Shown here one piece after another: positions 8,986 through 18,655 of a stretch of 64,000 bases of DNA (the stretch's first letter is position 1; each line of letters starts with the position of its first letter). The notes under the pieces were generated by a model. That model saw nothing but the letters and a program-made list of their open reading frames with translations, was not told the origin of the DNA and ran no database searches. Location of the stretch: assembly GCF_003287875.1 (NCBI RefSeq), contig NZ_QMKK01000035.1, positions 124,001 through 188,000 of the forward strand, in the 5' to 3' direction. This stretch comes from Martinezella tropici (lineage in GTDB: Bacteria > Pseudomonadota > Alphaproteobacteria > Rhizobiales > Rhizobiaceae). Both the position numbers and the translations under genes were made by a program.

Positions 8986-9140
8986 CTCTTCTCCCCCGCG
9001 GGGAGAAGATGCCCAACGGGCAGATGAGGGGGTAAGGAGCGAAGCGACGACCATCTTGAGCGTGAGCGAAAGATAGAACCGCGTCTGCCGCGCCCCCTCA
9101 TCCGGCCCTTTGGGCCACCTTCTCCCCGCGGGGGAGAAGG
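8986..9140. repeat. RIME-like palindromic intergenic element
   Basis: About 155 bases bounded by two near-perfect palindromes, 8988-9008 (CTTCTCCCCCGCGGGGAGAA plus G) and 9118-9140, which are themselves copies of each other. Internal GATGAGGGGG and CCCCCTCATC arms pair too. The whole can fold as one long imperfect hairpin. It resembles the Rhizobium-specific intergenic mosaic elements and lies inside the rhaD-rhaI transcription unit. Confidence 0.8.
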
Positions 9141-9152
9141 AAGTGCGGCCAA

Positions 9153-11249
9153 CTACCGCGTAAAGCTCTGCGCGTTGCCGGCGTCGACGTTGATGATATT
9201 GCCGGTCGATTTGGCGGAAAGGTCCGAAGCCAGGAAATAGATCGCTTCGGCAATGTCCTCGGGAAACACATTCAGCTTCAGCATCGAGCGCTTGCGATAA
9301 TGTTCCTCCAGTTCGTCCACCTCGATCTTCGAGGAGGCGGCGCGCTGCTCGCGCCACTCGCCATTCCAAATCTTCGAGCCGCGCAACACGGCGTCGGGAT
9401 TGACCGTGTTCACGCGGATGCCGGCTTCCGCCCCTTCCAGCGCCAGGCAGCGGGCGAGATGAATCTCGGCGGCTTTTGCCGTGCAGTAAGCGGCCGCATT
9501 CGGCGAGGAGGCCAAACCGTTCTTGGAGGCGACGAAGACGACATTGCCGCCGAGATTCTGGCGGCGGAACAGCCGGAAGGCTTCGCGCGAAACGAGGAAA
9601 TAGCCTGTCGCGAGGATATCGATATTGCGGTTCCACATCGAAAGCTCGGTGCTCTCGATCGGCGCGGAAGACGCGATCCCGGCGTTTGAGACCAGAATAT
9701 CGACGCCGCCAAATTCGACGCAAGCCTCGGCAAAGGAGGAGATGACGGCATCTTCCTTCGTCACGTCGAGCTTGACGCTGCGCACCGCATCGGCACCATA
9801 TCGCTTGGCGAAATCGGCCTGTGTGCTCTCCAGCGCCGCCTGGTCGATGTCAGCCAGAACCACACAAGCGCCCTCGCCCACCAGGCGCGCGGCGGTGGCG
9901 CGACCGATGCCGCCCGCGCCGCCAGTCACGAAAGCGACACGGCCGGCAAGGCTCTTCGGCTTCGGCATGCGCTGCAGCTTCGCCTCTTCCAGCAGCCAAT
10001 ATTCGATATCGAAGGCTTCCTGCTCCGGCAGGCCCTGATATTCGGAAACCGTGGAGGCGCCACGCATGACGTTGATGGCGTTGACATAGAACTCGCCGGC
10101 GATACGGGCAGTCGCCTTGTCGCGGGCAAAGGACAGCATGCCGACGCCGGGCACGAGGAAGATCACCGGGTTCGGGTCGCGCATGGCAGGCGAATTGTCG
10201 TGCTTGCAATCATTGTAGTAGCGCGCGTAGTCGGCACGATAATCTTCCAGCGCCTTGTCGAGGCCGGCGATGACCGCATCGACATCGGGCTTGGCCGGGT
10301 CGAAATCAACGATCAGTGGCCGGATCTTGGTGCGCAAGAAATGGTCCGGGCAGCTGGTGCCGAGCGCGCCGAGCGGGTGAAGGTTCTTCGAATTGACGAA
10401 TTCGAGCACGGCATCCTGATCGTCGAAATCGCCGAGCTTGCGCTCCGCCTTGCCGATGCGGCCGCGGATTTCAGGCATCAGCCGGGCGGCGATCGCACGA
10501 CGCTCCGCCTGCGGCAGGCTCTGGGTGATGGCACCGCCGAAAATCGTCTTGCCTTCCGTCTTGGCTGCGAACCATTCGATCGCCTTGTTGACGATCGCGA
10601 GCGTCAGCTCGTAGCAGGCTTTGGCATCATCGGCCCAGGTGAAGAGACCATGGCTTTCGAGCACGACGCCCTTGGCATTCGGATGCGCCTTGACGAAGGC
10701 TTCGAGATCGAGGCCGAGCTGGAAGCCGGGACGGCGCCAGGGCAGCCAGCCGATATCGTCGCCGAAGATCTCGCGTGTCAGTTCGCGTGAATTCTTCGAG
10801 GCGGCGATGGCGATGATGGCATCCGGGTGCATATGGTCGACATGGGTGAACGGCACGAAGCCATGCAGCGGCGTATCGATCGACGCGGCGCGGGCGTTGA
10901 GGTTGAAAGTGCAATGCGGCAGGAAGCCGACCATGCGGTCCTCGTCGGCAACGCCCTGATAGATGTTCTTCAGGCTGTCGAGCTTGTCCTGATAAAGCGT
11001 GGCGAAACCGTCGAGCTTGATGGTGCCGACATCGCCGCCGGAGCCTTTGACCCAGAGCACCCTAACCTTCTCGCCGGAGAGCGGATCGGTTTCCATGACC
11101 TTGGCCGACGTGTTGCCGCCGCCGTAGTTGGTGATACGCTTGTCGGCACCGAGCAGATTCGACCGATAGAGCAGCTTGCCCGGCTCATCGAGCCCATCAG
11201 CATATGCATCGTCCCAACGGTTTTCCAGAAGCTGAACGCCAGCCGCCAT
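9153..11249 (-). CDS. rhaD: Bifunctional rhamnulose-1-phosphate aldolase/short-chain dehydrogenase
   Basis: 698-residue fusion. The N-terminal class II aldolase domain (about 1-390) carries the metal-binding HVDHMH cluster (His136, His139, His141) and ESHGLF (His200); it splits rhamnulose-1-phosphate to dihydroxyacetone phosphate and L-lactaldehyde. The C-terminal short-chain dehydrogenase domain (from about residue 436) has TGGAGGIG, NAG and the YxxxK pair in AAYCTAKAAE, and should act on lactaldehyde. The start at 11249 (MAAGVQ) follows GGGAGGA; an ATG seven codons upstream is disfavoured. First gene of the rhaDI unit, divergent from rhaR. Confidence 0.95.
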   Translation of the reverse strand: MAAGVQLLENRWDDAYADGLDEPGKLLYRSNLLGADKRITNYGGGNTSAKVMETDPLSGEKVRVLWVKGSGGDVGTIKLDGFATLYQDKLDSLKNIYQGVADEDRMVGFLPHCTFNLNARAASIDTPLHGFVPFTHVDHMHPDAIIAIAASKNSRELTREIFGDDIGWLPWRRPGFQLGLDLEAFVKAHPNAKGVVLESHGLFTWADDAKACYELTLAIVNKAIEWFAAKTEGKTIFGGAITQSLPQAERRAIAARLMPEIRGRIGKAERKLGDFDDQDAVLEFVNSKNLHPLGALGTSCPDHFLRTKIRPLIVDFDPAKPDVDAVIAGLDKALEDYRADYARYYNDCKHDNSPAMRDPNPVIFLVPGVGMLSFARDKATARIAGEFYVNAINVMRGASTVSEYQGLPEQEAFDIEYWLLEEAKLQRMPKPKSLAGRVAFVTGGAGGIGRATAARLVGEGACVVLADIDQAALESTQADFAKRYGADAVRSVKLDVTKEDAVISSFAEACVEFGGVDILVSNAGIASSAPIESTELSMWNRNIDILATGYFLVSREAFRLFRRQNLGGNVVFVASKNGLASSPNAAAYCTAKAAEIHLARCLALEGAEAGIRVNTVNPDAVLRGSKIWNGEWREQRAASSKIEVDELEEHYRKRSMLKLNVFPEDIAEAIYFLASDLSAKSTGNIINVDAGNAQSFTR

Positions 11250-11341
11250 GTCATCCTCCCTTGAAATCAAGTCTTTCGGGCGGACCGGATTATGATGGAA
11301 CCGCCCTTTGTGAGCAGGGTATCGCTCACGTATAGTCGCCT

Positions 11342-11362
11342 TGTCAATCGAAAACGATCAAA
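11342..11362 (-). promoter_or_regulatory. Left half of the rhaD/rhaR inverted repeat, likely RhaR site
   Basis: Read on the minus strand this 21-base box matches the plus-strand box 11394-11414 at 18 of 21 positions (TGATCGTTT ... GATTGACA). It ends in a TTGACA that is well placed as the -35 of the rhaDI promoter. Confidence 0.75.
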
Positions 11363-11393
11363 TTCGATAATGTTGCGCTGCAATATGAAAGTT

Positions 11394-11414
11394 TATGATC
11401 GTTTATGATTGACA
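11394..11414 (+). promoter_or_regulatory. Right half of the rhaD/rhaR inverted repeat, likely RhaR site
   Basis: Plus-strand copy of the 21-base box at 11342-11362. It contains two direct GTTTATGAT units (from 11391 and 11401) and ends in TTGACA (11409-11414), the -35 of rhaR. DeoR-type repressors commonly bind direct or inverted units of this kind. Confidence 0.75.
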
Positions 11415-11437
11415 CATTGTCGTATTTGCGAAATAAC
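11409..11437 (+). promoter_or_regulatory. rhaR-K operon promoter
   Basis: TTGACA at 11409-11414, a 17-base spacer and AATAAC at 11432-11437 (four of six bases match TATAAT). The predicted start of transcription is about 10 bases before the rhaR ribosome site, so the leader is very short. Confidence 0.6.
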
Positions 11438-11456
11438 CGCCATCAAGGAGGAGCCG

Positions 11457-12269
11457 ATGCACGAACGTGAACGCCATCGCATTATTCTGAGCGCCGTACA
11501 GGAAAAGTCCGTCGTCACGATTCAGGATATTTCCGAGCTGACCGAGGCTTCGGAAGCGACGATACGCCGTGATATCGCTGCCCTGCATGTACAGGGAAAG
11601 ATCCGGCGGGTGCGCGGCGGCGCGGAATCCATCCATCCTCCTCAGCTTGGGAATCTGGCGGCACGGCCTTTTCGTGTATCCGAAGCCGTCAACATCGATA
11701 GGAAGCGCGCAATTGCGCGCAAGGCGGCCGAACTCTGCAATCCCGGTGACGCCATCATCATCAATGGCGGCACGACCACGTTTCAGCTGGTCCACTATAT
11801 CTCGGCCTTCCGGCTGCAGGTGATGACCAATTCCTTCGCGATCGCCGAACACCTGGTCAAGCATTCGAAGAACAACGTGACGGTGCCGGGCGGCGCGATC
11901 TATCGCGAACAAAGCCTGATCCTCTCGCCCTTCGACAACGATACGATCCGGAATTTCTACGCTCAGCGCATGTTCATCGGCGCGCAGGGCGTCGGCCCGC
12001 TCGGCATCATGGAAGCCGACGCGCTGGTCATCCAGAGCGAGCAGAAGCTCATGCGCCAGGCCGACGAGCTTGTCGTCATGGTCGATTCGAGCAAGTTCCG
12101 CCAGCGCTCCAGTCTGATCCTTTGCCCGCTCGAGCAGGTCTCGACCATCATCACCGACGACGGCATCACCGCCGAGACGGTGCGCATGATCGAGGACGCG
12201 GGCATCTCGCTCATCATTGCAAATGTTTCGGCTGAGGCCGAGGAGGAGGATTCCCCGTCGGTCGCATGA
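11457..12269 (+). CDS. rhaR: DeoR family regulator of rhamnose genes
   Basis: Repressor of the DeoR family, 270 residues: helix-turn-helix VTIQDISELTEASEATIRRD near the N-terminus, then KIRRVRGGAE and a DeoR-type sensor domain with INGGTTTFQL and VVMVDSSKF, which bind a sugar-phosphate effector in this family. The start at 11457 follows AAGGAGG with five-base spacing. It is the first gene of the rhaRSTPQUK operon and probably binds the 21-base inverted boxes in the divergent rhaD promoter region, so controlling both units and itself. Confidence 0.93.
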   Translation: MHERERHRIILSAVQEKSVVTIQDISELTEASEATIRRDIAALHVQGKIRRVRGGAESIHPPQLGNLAARPFRVSEAVNIDRKRAIARKAAELCNPGDAIIINGGTTTFQLVHYISAFRLQVMTNSFAIAEHLVKHSKNNVTVPGGAIYREQSLILSPFDNDTIRNFYAQRMFIGAQGVGPLGIMEADALVIQSEQKLMRQADELVVMVDSSKFRQRSSLILCPLEQVSTIITDDGITAETVRMIEDAGISLIIANVSAEAEEEDSPSVA

Positions 12270-12320
12270 GACGCGGCTCAGGCGGGGTGAGCATGCCTAT
12301 TAACTTTGGGAGGAAGTGAC

Positions 12321-13316
12321 ATGAATATTGCAAAGAAACTGGCGATCGGCGTCGCGCTCGCCGCAACGCTTTTCGCCGGCGCGGCCAGTGCAAAAGACGT
12401 CAAGATCGGTCTCGTGGTGAAGTCGCTGGGCAACGGCTTCTTTGAAGCCGCCAACAAGGGCGCACAGGAAGCTGCAAAGGATCTGGGCGGCGTGCAGGTG
12501 ATCTATACCGGCCCGACTTCGACCACGGCCGAAGGTCAGATTGAAGTCATCAACTCGCTGATCGCGCAGGGCGTCGATGCCATCGCGATTTCGGCGAACG
12601 ATCCTGATGCCGTCGTCCCGGCTCTCAAGAAGGCCACCCAGCGCGGCATCAAGGTGATCTCCTGGGATTCCGGTGTCGCCAAGGCCGGCCGTATCCTGCA
12701 GCTGAACCCCTCGTCCAACGAGCTGATCGGCAAGATGTGCCTGACGCTCGCCAAGGATCACCTCGACGGTGGCAAGGGCAATTTCGCCATCCTGTCGGCC
12801 ACGACGACGTCGACGAACCAGAACATCTGGATCGGCGAGATGAAGAAGCAGCTGAAGGATTTCCCGGGCCTCAACCTGGTGACAACAGTCTATGGTGACG
12901 ACCTCTCCGACAAGAGCTATCGTGAAGCCCAGGGCCTGTTGACCTCGCATCCGGAAGTCAAAGTCATCGTCGCTCCGACGACGGTCGGCGTGCTCGCCGC
13001 TTCGCAGGCCGTCAAGGATGCCGGCAAGATCGGCCAGGTCTACGTGACCGGTCTCGGCCTGCCGTCCGAAATGGCCGGCGCAATCAAGTCTGGGGCGACG
13101 AAGGAATTTGCGATCTGGAACCCGATCGATCTCGGCTATTCCGCAACGCAGATTGCCTATCGCCTGGTCAAGGGCGAGACCGACGGCAAGCCGGGCAGCG
13201 AGATCAATGCCGGCCGCATGGGCAAGATCAAGGTTGGCGAAAACGGCGAAGCCGCCATGGCCGATCCGTTCGTCTACAACGCTTCGAACATCGATCAGTT
13301 CTCCAAGGTTTTCTGA
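12321..13316 (+). CDS. rhaS: Rhamnose ABC transporter substrate-binding protein
   Basis: Periplasmic binding protein of the ribose/rhamnose type (Peripla_BP_4), 331 residues. A signal peptide ends in AGAASA (about residue 24), followed by KDVKIGLVVKSLGNGFFEA. Ribosome site GGGAGGAAG precedes the ATG at 12321. It delivers L-rhamnose to the RhaTPQ complex encoded just downstream. A strong hairpin at 13339-13360 follows the stop, as often found where the binding protein must be made in excess over the membrane components. Confidence 0.94.
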   Translation: MNIAKKLAIGVALAATLFAGAASAKDVKIGLVVKSLGNGFFEAANKGAQEAAKDLGGVQVIYTGPTSTTAEGQIEVINSLIAQGVDAIAISANDPDAVVPALKKATQRGIKVISWDSGVAKAGRILQLNPSSNELIGKMCLTLAKDHLDGGKGNFAILSATTTSTNQNIWIGEMKKQLKDFPGLNLVTTVYGDDLSDKSYREAQGLLTSHPEVKVIVAPTTVGVLAASQAVKDAGKIGQVYVTGLGLPSEMAGAIKSGATKEFAIWNPIDLGYSATQIAYRLVKGETDGKPGSEINAGRMGKIKVGENGEAAMADPFVYNASNIDQFSKVF

Positions 13317-13338
13317 TCGAAAATCGAACTCGCAGCTC

Positions 13339-13360
13339 TCCGGCGGCGTCAGCCGCCGGA
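13339..13360 (+). promoter_or_regulatory. Intercistronic hairpin between rhaS and rhaT
   Basis: Perfect nine-base-pair stem TCCGGCGGC/GCCGCCGGA with a GTCA loop and no following T run, so not a simple terminator. Likely stabilises the rhaS message or attenuates downstream expression. Confidence 0.65.
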
Positions 13361-13389
13361 CCTGGTTTCACTGATCCGGTACATTGCTG

Positions 13390-14925
13390 ATGACCACAGT
13401 CCTTCAACGCTCCATCGCGGACACACCAGCCGCGAACAATCAGGCCATTCTGGAAATGCGCGGCATTTCCCAGATCTTTCCTGGCGTCAAGGCGCTGGAT
13501 GGCGTCAGCATTTCGCTTTATCCCGGCAAGGTGACCGCGCTGATCGGCGAGAACGGCGCGGGTAAATCGACCCTCGTGAAGATTTTGACCGGCATCTACC
13601 GTCCGAATGAAGGCGAGATCCTCGTCGATGGCAAGCCGACAGCTTTCGCCAATGCGCAAGCCGCGATCGATGCCGGCGTCACGGCTATTCATCAGGAAAC
13701 CGTACTCTTCGACGAGCTGACTGTCGCCGAAAACATCTTCCTCGGCCATGCGCCGCGCACGTCCTGGCGCACCATCGACTGGAAGAGTATGAACAGCCGA
13801 TCGAAAGAGCTTCTGCAATCGCTGGAAAGCGCGATCGATCCGACAACCCGCTTGAAGGACCTCTCCATCGCGCAGCGCCATCTTGTGGCAATTGCACGCG
13901 CCTTGTCGATCGAGGCCCGCATCGTCATCATGGACGAGCCCACCGCCGCCCTTTCCCGCAAGGAGATCGACGATCTCTTCCGCATCGTCGAAGGGTTGAA
14001 GGCAAAGGGCAAGGCCATCCTCTTCATCAGCCATAAGTTCGACGAACTCTATGAAATCGCCGACAATTTCGTCGTCTTCCGTGACGGCCGCGCCGTCGGT
14101 CATGGAGAATTGAAGTCGACGCCGCAGGACGAGATCGTCCGCATGATGGTCGGACGCGACGTCAAGGACGCTTTCCCGAAAGTGCCCGTGACAATCGGCG
14201 ACACCGTTCTCGAAGTCGACAAATATTGTCACCGCACCGAATTCCGCGATATTTCCTTCAAGCTCAGGCGCGGCGAGATCCTTGGTGTCTACGGCCTGAT
14301 CGGTGCCGGGCGATCCGAGCTTTGCCAATCGCTCTTCGGCATCACCAAACCGCTGTCCGGACGCCTGACGCTCGACGGACAAGAAATCCAAGTGCGATCG
14401 CCGCAGGATGCCATTGCCGCCGGCATCGTCTATGTGCCGGAAGAGCGTGGCCGCCACGGCCTGGCGCTGCCGATGCCGATCTATCAGAACATGTCGCTGC
14501 CCTCGCTCGGACGCACCTCGCGCAAGGGCTTCCTGAAGGCGGCCAACGAATTCGCTCTCGCCCGCAAATACGCCGAACGGCTGGATTTGCGCGCGGCCGC
14601 GCTTTCCGTGCCTGTGGGAACGCTCTCCGGCGGCAACCAGCAGAAGGTGGTCATCGGCAAGTGGCTCGCGACGCAGCCGAAGATCATCATTCTGGATGAG
14701 CCCACCAAGGGGATCGATATCGGCTCGAAGGCCGCCGTCCACGGCTTCATCAGCGAGTTGGCGGCCGAGGGCCTCAGCATCATCATGATCTCCTCCGAAC
14801 TGCCCGAGATCCTCGGCATGTCGGATCGTGTGCTGGTCATGAAGGAGGGCCAGTCCGCAGGCCTGTTCGAGCGCGAGGGACTGACGCCGGAAACGCTGGT
14901 GCGCGCCGCCACCGGCAACGCATAG
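13390..14925 (+). CDS. rhaT: Rhamnose ABC transporter ATPase
   Basis: 511-residue sugar ABC ATPase with two nucleotide-binding domains. The first has Walker A GENGAGKST (residues 53-61), Walker B IVIMDEPTAALS and signature segment LSIAQRHLVAIA; the second has the degenerate Walker A GLIGAGRSE usual in this family, then LSGGNQQKVVIGKWL and IILDEPTKGID. It energises rhamnose import by RhaP/RhaQ. The ATG at 13390 has no clear ribosome site, in contrast with rhaS, which together with the preceding hairpin suggests lower expression. Confidence 0.93.
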   Translation: MTTVLQRSIADTPAANNQAILEMRGISQIFPGVKALDGVSISLYPGKVTALIGENGAGKSTLVKILTGIYRPNEGEILVDGKPTAFANAQAAIDAGVTAIHQETVLFDELTVAENIFLGHAPRTSWRTIDWKSMNSRSKELLQSLESAIDPTTRLKDLSIAQRHLVAIARALSIEARIVIMDEPTAALSRKEIDDLFRIVEGLKAKGKAILFISHKFDELYEIADNFVVFRDGRAVGHGELKSTPQDEIVRMMVGRDVKDAFPKVPVTIGDTVLEVDKYCHRTEFRDISFKLRRGEILGVYGLIGAGRSELCQSLFGITKPLSGRLTLDGQEIQVRSPQDAIAAGIVYVPEERGRHGLALPMPIYQNMSLPSLGRTSRKGFLKAANEFALARKYAERLDLRAAALSVPVGTLSGGNQQKVVIGKWLATQPKIIILDEPTKGIDIGSKAAVHGFISELAAEGLSIIMISSELPEILGMSDRVLVMKEGQSAGLFEREGLTPETLVRAATGNA

Positions 14926-14935
14926 GGAGGACGGG

Positions 14936-15940
14936 ATGCCACGCATCCTCAAAAAGCGCGAAACACTGCTCGCCATCATCATCGTCGTGATGATCGCCGG
15001 TTTCGCAACGCGTGCGGCCGGCTTTGCCGAGCCCGCCAATCTCGCCAATATCTTCAACGACACATCGATCCTCATCATCCTGGCCCTTGCCCAGATGACG
15101 GTGATCCTGACGAAGTCGATCGATCTGTCCGTCGCCGCCAATCTGGCTTTGACCGGCATGGCGGTTGCGATGCTGAATGCGGCCTATCCCGATATTCCGC
15201 TGATCGCCCTCGTTATTACCGCGATCCTGATGGGTGCGGTTCTCGGCGCCATCAACGGTTATCTCGTCTGGGCGCTGGAAATCCCGCCGATCGTCGTCAC
15301 GCTCGGCACCCTGACGATCTATCGCGGCATGGCCTTCGTGCTCTCGGGGGGCGCCTGGGTCAATGCGCATCAATTCACGCCGATTTTCCTGAACGTGCCG
15401 CGCACGCCACTTCTCGGCCTGCCGGTGCTTGCCTGGATCGGCATCGCGATCGTGCTGATGATGTATCTGGTGCTGCGCTATACGCAGTTCGGCCGCTCGG
15501 CCTATGCGAGCGGCGGCAACCCGGTTGCCGCCGTCTATGCCGGTATCGATGTCGGCTGGACGCGCTTCCTCGCCTTCGTCCTCTCCGGCGCGCTCGCGGG
15601 GCTGAGCGGCTATCTCTGGGTGTCGCGCTATGCCGTCGCCTATGTCGATATCGCCAACGGCTTCGAACTCGATAGCGTGGCTGCCTGCGTCATCGGCGGT
15701 ATCTCTATTGCCGGCGGCGTCGGTTCGGTCGCCGGCGCGGTCTTGGGCGCCCTCTTCCTTGGCGTCATCAAGAACGCACTTCCGGTCATCGGCATCTCGC
15801 CGTTCACGCAGATGGCGATATCAGGCACCGTCATCATTCTTGCCGTCGTCTTCAACGCCCGGCGCGAACGCAACCGCGGCCGCATCATCCTGCGCGATCA
15901 GGCCGCAAAGGACACCGCCAGCCAGGGAGCACACGCATGA
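14936..15940 (+). CDS. rhaP: Rhamnose ABC transporter permease
   Basis: Integral membrane permease of the RbsC/BPD_transp_2 type, 334 residues, mostly hydrophobic, with the typical GAVLGAINGYLV, PPIVVTLGTLTIYRG and ACVIGGISIAGGVGSVAGAVLGAL segments. A GGGAGGACGGG ribosome site precedes it, ten bases after rhaT. Its last codon overlaps the start of rhaQ by ATGA, so the two permease subunits are translationally coupled. Confidence 0.93.
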   Translation: MPRILKKRETLLAIIIVVMIAGFATRAAGFAEPANLANIFNDTSILIILALAQMTVILTKSIDLSVAANLALTGMAVAMLNAAYPDIPLIALVITAILMGAVLGAINGYLVWALEIPPIVVTLGTLTIYRGMAFVLSGGAWVNAHQFTPIFLNVPRTPLLGLPVLAWIGIAIVLMMYLVLRYTQFGRSAYASGGNPVAAVYAGIDVGWTRFLAFVLSGALAGLSGYLWVSRYAVAYVDIANGFELDSVAACVIGGISIAGGVGSVAGAVLGALFLGVIKNALPVIGISPFTQMAISGTVIILAVVFNARRERNRGRIILRDQAAKDTASQGAHA

Positions 15941-16953
15941 GCAACGGTTCGCAAGCGGCAGCCGCGGAAAAGCGCGTCATTCCGGATCGCCTCGGCACCC
16001 CCTTCAAGCGCGTCATGGCAAGCTGGGAAACGCTGCTCTTCGGCATCGCGGTCGCGATCTTCATCTTCAACTCGCTGGCTTCGCCCTATTTCCTCGATCC
16101 CTTCAATCTCTCGGACGCGACCTTCAATTTCACCGAAAAGGCGATGATCGCCTTTGCCATGGCGCTGCTGGTGATTGCTGGCGAAATCGACCTCTCGGTC
16201 GCAGCCATCATCGCACTCGCCTCGACGGCCATGGGCGCAGCCGCGCAACTGGGCGTCGACACGCCCGGCCTCGTCGCGATCGGCATCGGCGTCGGCCTCG
16301 TCTGCGGCATCTTCAACGGCTTCCTGGTTTCGGTGCTGAAGCTGCCGTCGATCGTCGTCACCATCGGCACGATGAGCCTGTTTCGCGGCATTTCCTATAT
16401 CGTGCTGGGCGACCAGGCCTATGGCAATTATCCGGATAGTTTCGCCTATTTTGGCCAGGGTTATGTCGTCTGGGTCTTCTCCTTCGAATTCGTGCTCTTC
16501 ATCGTGCTTGCGATCGCCTTCGCGATCCTGCTGCATGCGACGAATTTCGGCCGGCAGGTCTATACGATCGGCAACAATGATTTCGCGGCGCGTTTCTCCG
16601 GCATTCCGGTCGAGCGGGTCAAATTCATCCTGTTTCTCCTGACGGGCATCATGAGCGGCATTGCCGCCGTCTGCCTCACCTCGCGCCTCGGCTCGACACG
16701 CCCTTCGATCGCGCTCGGCTGGGAACTGGAGGTGGTGACCATGGTCGTGCTCGGCGGCGTGTCGATCCTCGGCGGTTCAGGCACGATCGGCGGCGTCGTC
16801 ATCGCCGCCTTCGTCATGGGCCTCGTCACCTTCGGCCTCGGCCTGCTCAATGTTCCCGGCATCGTCATGTCGATCTTCATCGGCCTCCTCCTCATCATCA
16901 CCATCGCGCTGCCGATCATTGCCCGGCGCATCAGGACCATGAGCTCCAAATGA
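15937..16953 (+). CDS. rhaQ: Rhamnose ABC transporter permease
   Basis: Second membrane subunit of the rhamnose importer, 338 residues, with the same family segments as RhaP ([49 protein letters not shown]). A longer cytoplasmic N-terminus (about 30 residues, [14 protein letters not shown]) precedes the first membrane helix. Starts inside the rhaP stop (ATGA) and its own stop overlaps rhaU the same way. Confidence 0.93.
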   Translation: MSNGSQAAAAEKRVIPDRLGTPFKRVMASWETLLFGIAVAIFIFNSLASPYFLDPFNLSDATFNFTEKAMIAFAMALLVIAGEIDLSVAAIIALASTAMGAAAQLGVDTPGLVAIGIGVGLVCGIFNGFLVSVLKLPSIVVTIGTMSLFRGISYIVLGDQAYGNYPDSFAYFGQGYVVWVFSFEFVLFIVLAIAFAILLHATNFGRQVYTIGNNDFAARFSGIPVERVKFILFLLTGIMSGIAAVCLTSRLGSTRPSIALGWELEVVTMVVLGGVSILGGSGTIGGVVIAAFVMGLVTFGLGLLNVPGIVMSIFIGLLLIITIALPIIARRIRTMSSK

Positions 16954-17276
16954 CTGTTGTTCTCGAACGCCACGCCTTCAAAATGACGCTCAATCCTGGC
17001 ATGGAAGCTGAATACCGGAAGCGGCATGATGAAATCTGGCCCGAGCTGGTCGATCTGCTGCATCGGGCCGGCGTCAGCGACTATTCGATCCATCTAGACC
17101 GCGAGACGAACACGCTCTTCGGCGTGCTGACACGACCGAAGGATCACGCCATGGCGAGCCTGCCAGAGCATCCGCTCATGAAGAAGTGGTGGGCGCATAT
17201 GGCCGACATCATGGCAACCAATCCTGACAATTCGCCTGTTCAGAGCGACCTGATCACGGTTTTTCATCTGCCATGA
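16950..17276 (+). CDS. rhaU: L-rhamnose mutarotase
   Basis: 108-residue protein of the RhaM/RhaU mutarotase family, which interconverts alpha and beta anomers of L-rhamnose. Conserved features are [25 protein letters not shown], the segment [15 protein letters not shown] and the tryptophan pair in [11 protein letters not shown]. It overlaps rhaQ and rhaK by ATGA at both ends. Confidence 0.94.
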   Translation: MTVVLERHAFKMTLNPGMEAEYRKRHDEIWPELVDLLHRAGVSDYSIHLDRETNTLFGVLTRPKDHAMASLPEHPLMKKWWAHMADIMATNPDNSPVQSDLITVFHLP

Positions 17277-18655
17277 GCACGACCCGAGCCTATCGCCATA
17301 TCGCGGTCATCGATATCGGCAAGACCAACGCCAAGGTCGTCGTGCTCGATGCAGAAACAGGTGCCGAGATTGCCGCCGTCAAGACTGCGAACAGCGTTTT
17401 GAAATCAGGCCCGTACCCGCACTACGATATCGAAGGGCTGTGGGATTTCATCGTCTCTGCCCTCAAGGGTTTTGCCGCCACACCGGAATTCGATGCCATA
17501 TCGATCACCACGCACGGCGCATCCGCTGTGATGCTGGCGGCGGATGGCAGCCTTGCCATGCCGGTTCTCGACTACGAGCACGGCTATCCTCAAGCCGTTC
17601 AGGATGCCTATGCGCAATTGCGGCCGGACTTCAGCGAGACGTTTTCACCCGGGCTGTCGGCCGGGCTGAATGTCGGTGCGCAGATTCATTATCTGAAAAA
17701 GACCTTCCCGGCGGATTTCGCCCGCGTCGCGACGATCCTGACCTATCCGCAATATTGGGCGTTTCGCCTGACCGGCGTTACTGCTAACGAGGTGACCTCG
17801 CTCGGCTGCCATACCGATCTCTGGAATCCGACGACGCAAAGCTACTCCTCCCTCGTCGACACGCTTGGCATCCGCGCTTTGATGGCGCCCGTCCGCTCGG
17901 CTTTCGACGCACTCGGGCCGGTCTTGCCGCCGCTTGCCGCCGAAATGGGGCTGGCAAAGGCGGTGCTTGTCTATTGCGGCATCCATGACTCCAACGCCTC
18001 GCTTCTGCCGCATCTGGTGGAAAACGAAGCCCCCTTTGCGGTCGTCTCGACGGGAACCTGGGTCATCAGCTTCGGCGCCGGGGGCGATCTCGACCATCTC
18101 GATGCCAATCGCGACGCGCTCGCCAATGTCGATGCCTATGGCCGCGCCGTCCCGTCGGGGCGCTTCATGGGCGGCCGTGAGTTCGAGATCCTCCTGGCCG
18201 ATATCAGTCCTGCGCCGGCCGATGCCGTCGAAAGCGCCCTCGAAACGGTGATCGAGAAAGGCCTCATGCTGTTGCCCAATGTGGTCGAGGGCTCCGGTCC
18301 GTTTCCGGGCAGGAAAATGCGATGGATCGGCAACACCACTGACTCCGTCGAACGGCTCGCAGCCGTCAGCCTCTATCTCGCCATGATGACGGAAGCCTGC
18401 CTTGATCTGATCGGCGCCAAGGGGCCAATCTTCGTCGAAGGGCCGTTTGCTTTCAATCGTGCCTATCTCGTCGCACTGGCTTCGGTAACCGGCAAGAACG
18501 TCATTGCCTTGCCGGGTTCGACCGGGACAAGCCAGGGCGCGGCCCTGCTGACGGGAATTCGCCCACCTTCCGCCACGGAAAACGTGCCGATCTGCGCGGA
18601 TTTGCGCGGATTACGACACTACAGGCACGCTTGGCAGAAAGCTGTGGAAGATTAG
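17273..18655 (+). CDS. rhaK: Rhamnose kinase, FGGY family
   Basis: 460-residue sugar kinase of the FGGY family, last gene of the operon. The N-terminal phosphate motif [17 protein letters not shown] and the later [13 protein letters not shown] and [13 protein letters not shown] segments define the two actin-like domains. In R. leguminosarum RhaK is needed both to phosphorylate the sugar and for activity of the RhaSTPQ importer, a known and unusual coupling. Its start overlaps the rhaU stop. Confidence 0.94.
   Translation: MSTTRAYRHIAVIDIGKTNAKVVVLDAETGAEIAAVKTANSVLKSGPYPHYDIEGLWDFIVSALKGFAATPEFDAISITTHGASAVMLAADGSLAMPVLDYEHGYPQAVQDAYAQLRPDFSETFSPGLSAGLNVGAQIHYLKKTFPADFARVATILTYPQYWAFRLTGVTANEVTSLGCHTDLWNPTTQSYSSLVDTLGIRALMAPVRSAFDALGPVLPPLAAEMGLAKAVLVYCGIHDSNASLLPHLVENEAPFAVVSTGTWVISFGAGGDLDHLDANRDALANVDAYGRAVPSGRFMGGREFEILLADISPAPADAVESALETVIEKGLMLLPNVVEGSGPFPGRKMRWIGNTTDSVERLAAVSLYLAMMTEACLDLIGAKGPIFVEGPFAFNRAYLVALASVTGKNVIALPGSTGTSQGAALLTGIRPPSATENVPICADLRGLRHYRHAWQKAVED

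Noticed and set aside
8986-9140. CRISPR-like repeat
   Set aside because: Only two palindromic ends of one element, without regular repeat-spacer structure.
13339-13360. Hairpin after rhaS as a transcription terminator
   Set aside because: No T run follows and the operon clearly continues; called a regulatory hairpin instead.
13228-15159. 643-codon open frame on the minus strand
   Set aside because: It lies antisense to rhaT and rhaP, whose motifs and operon overlaps are clear; GC-rich third positions keep the opposite frame open.
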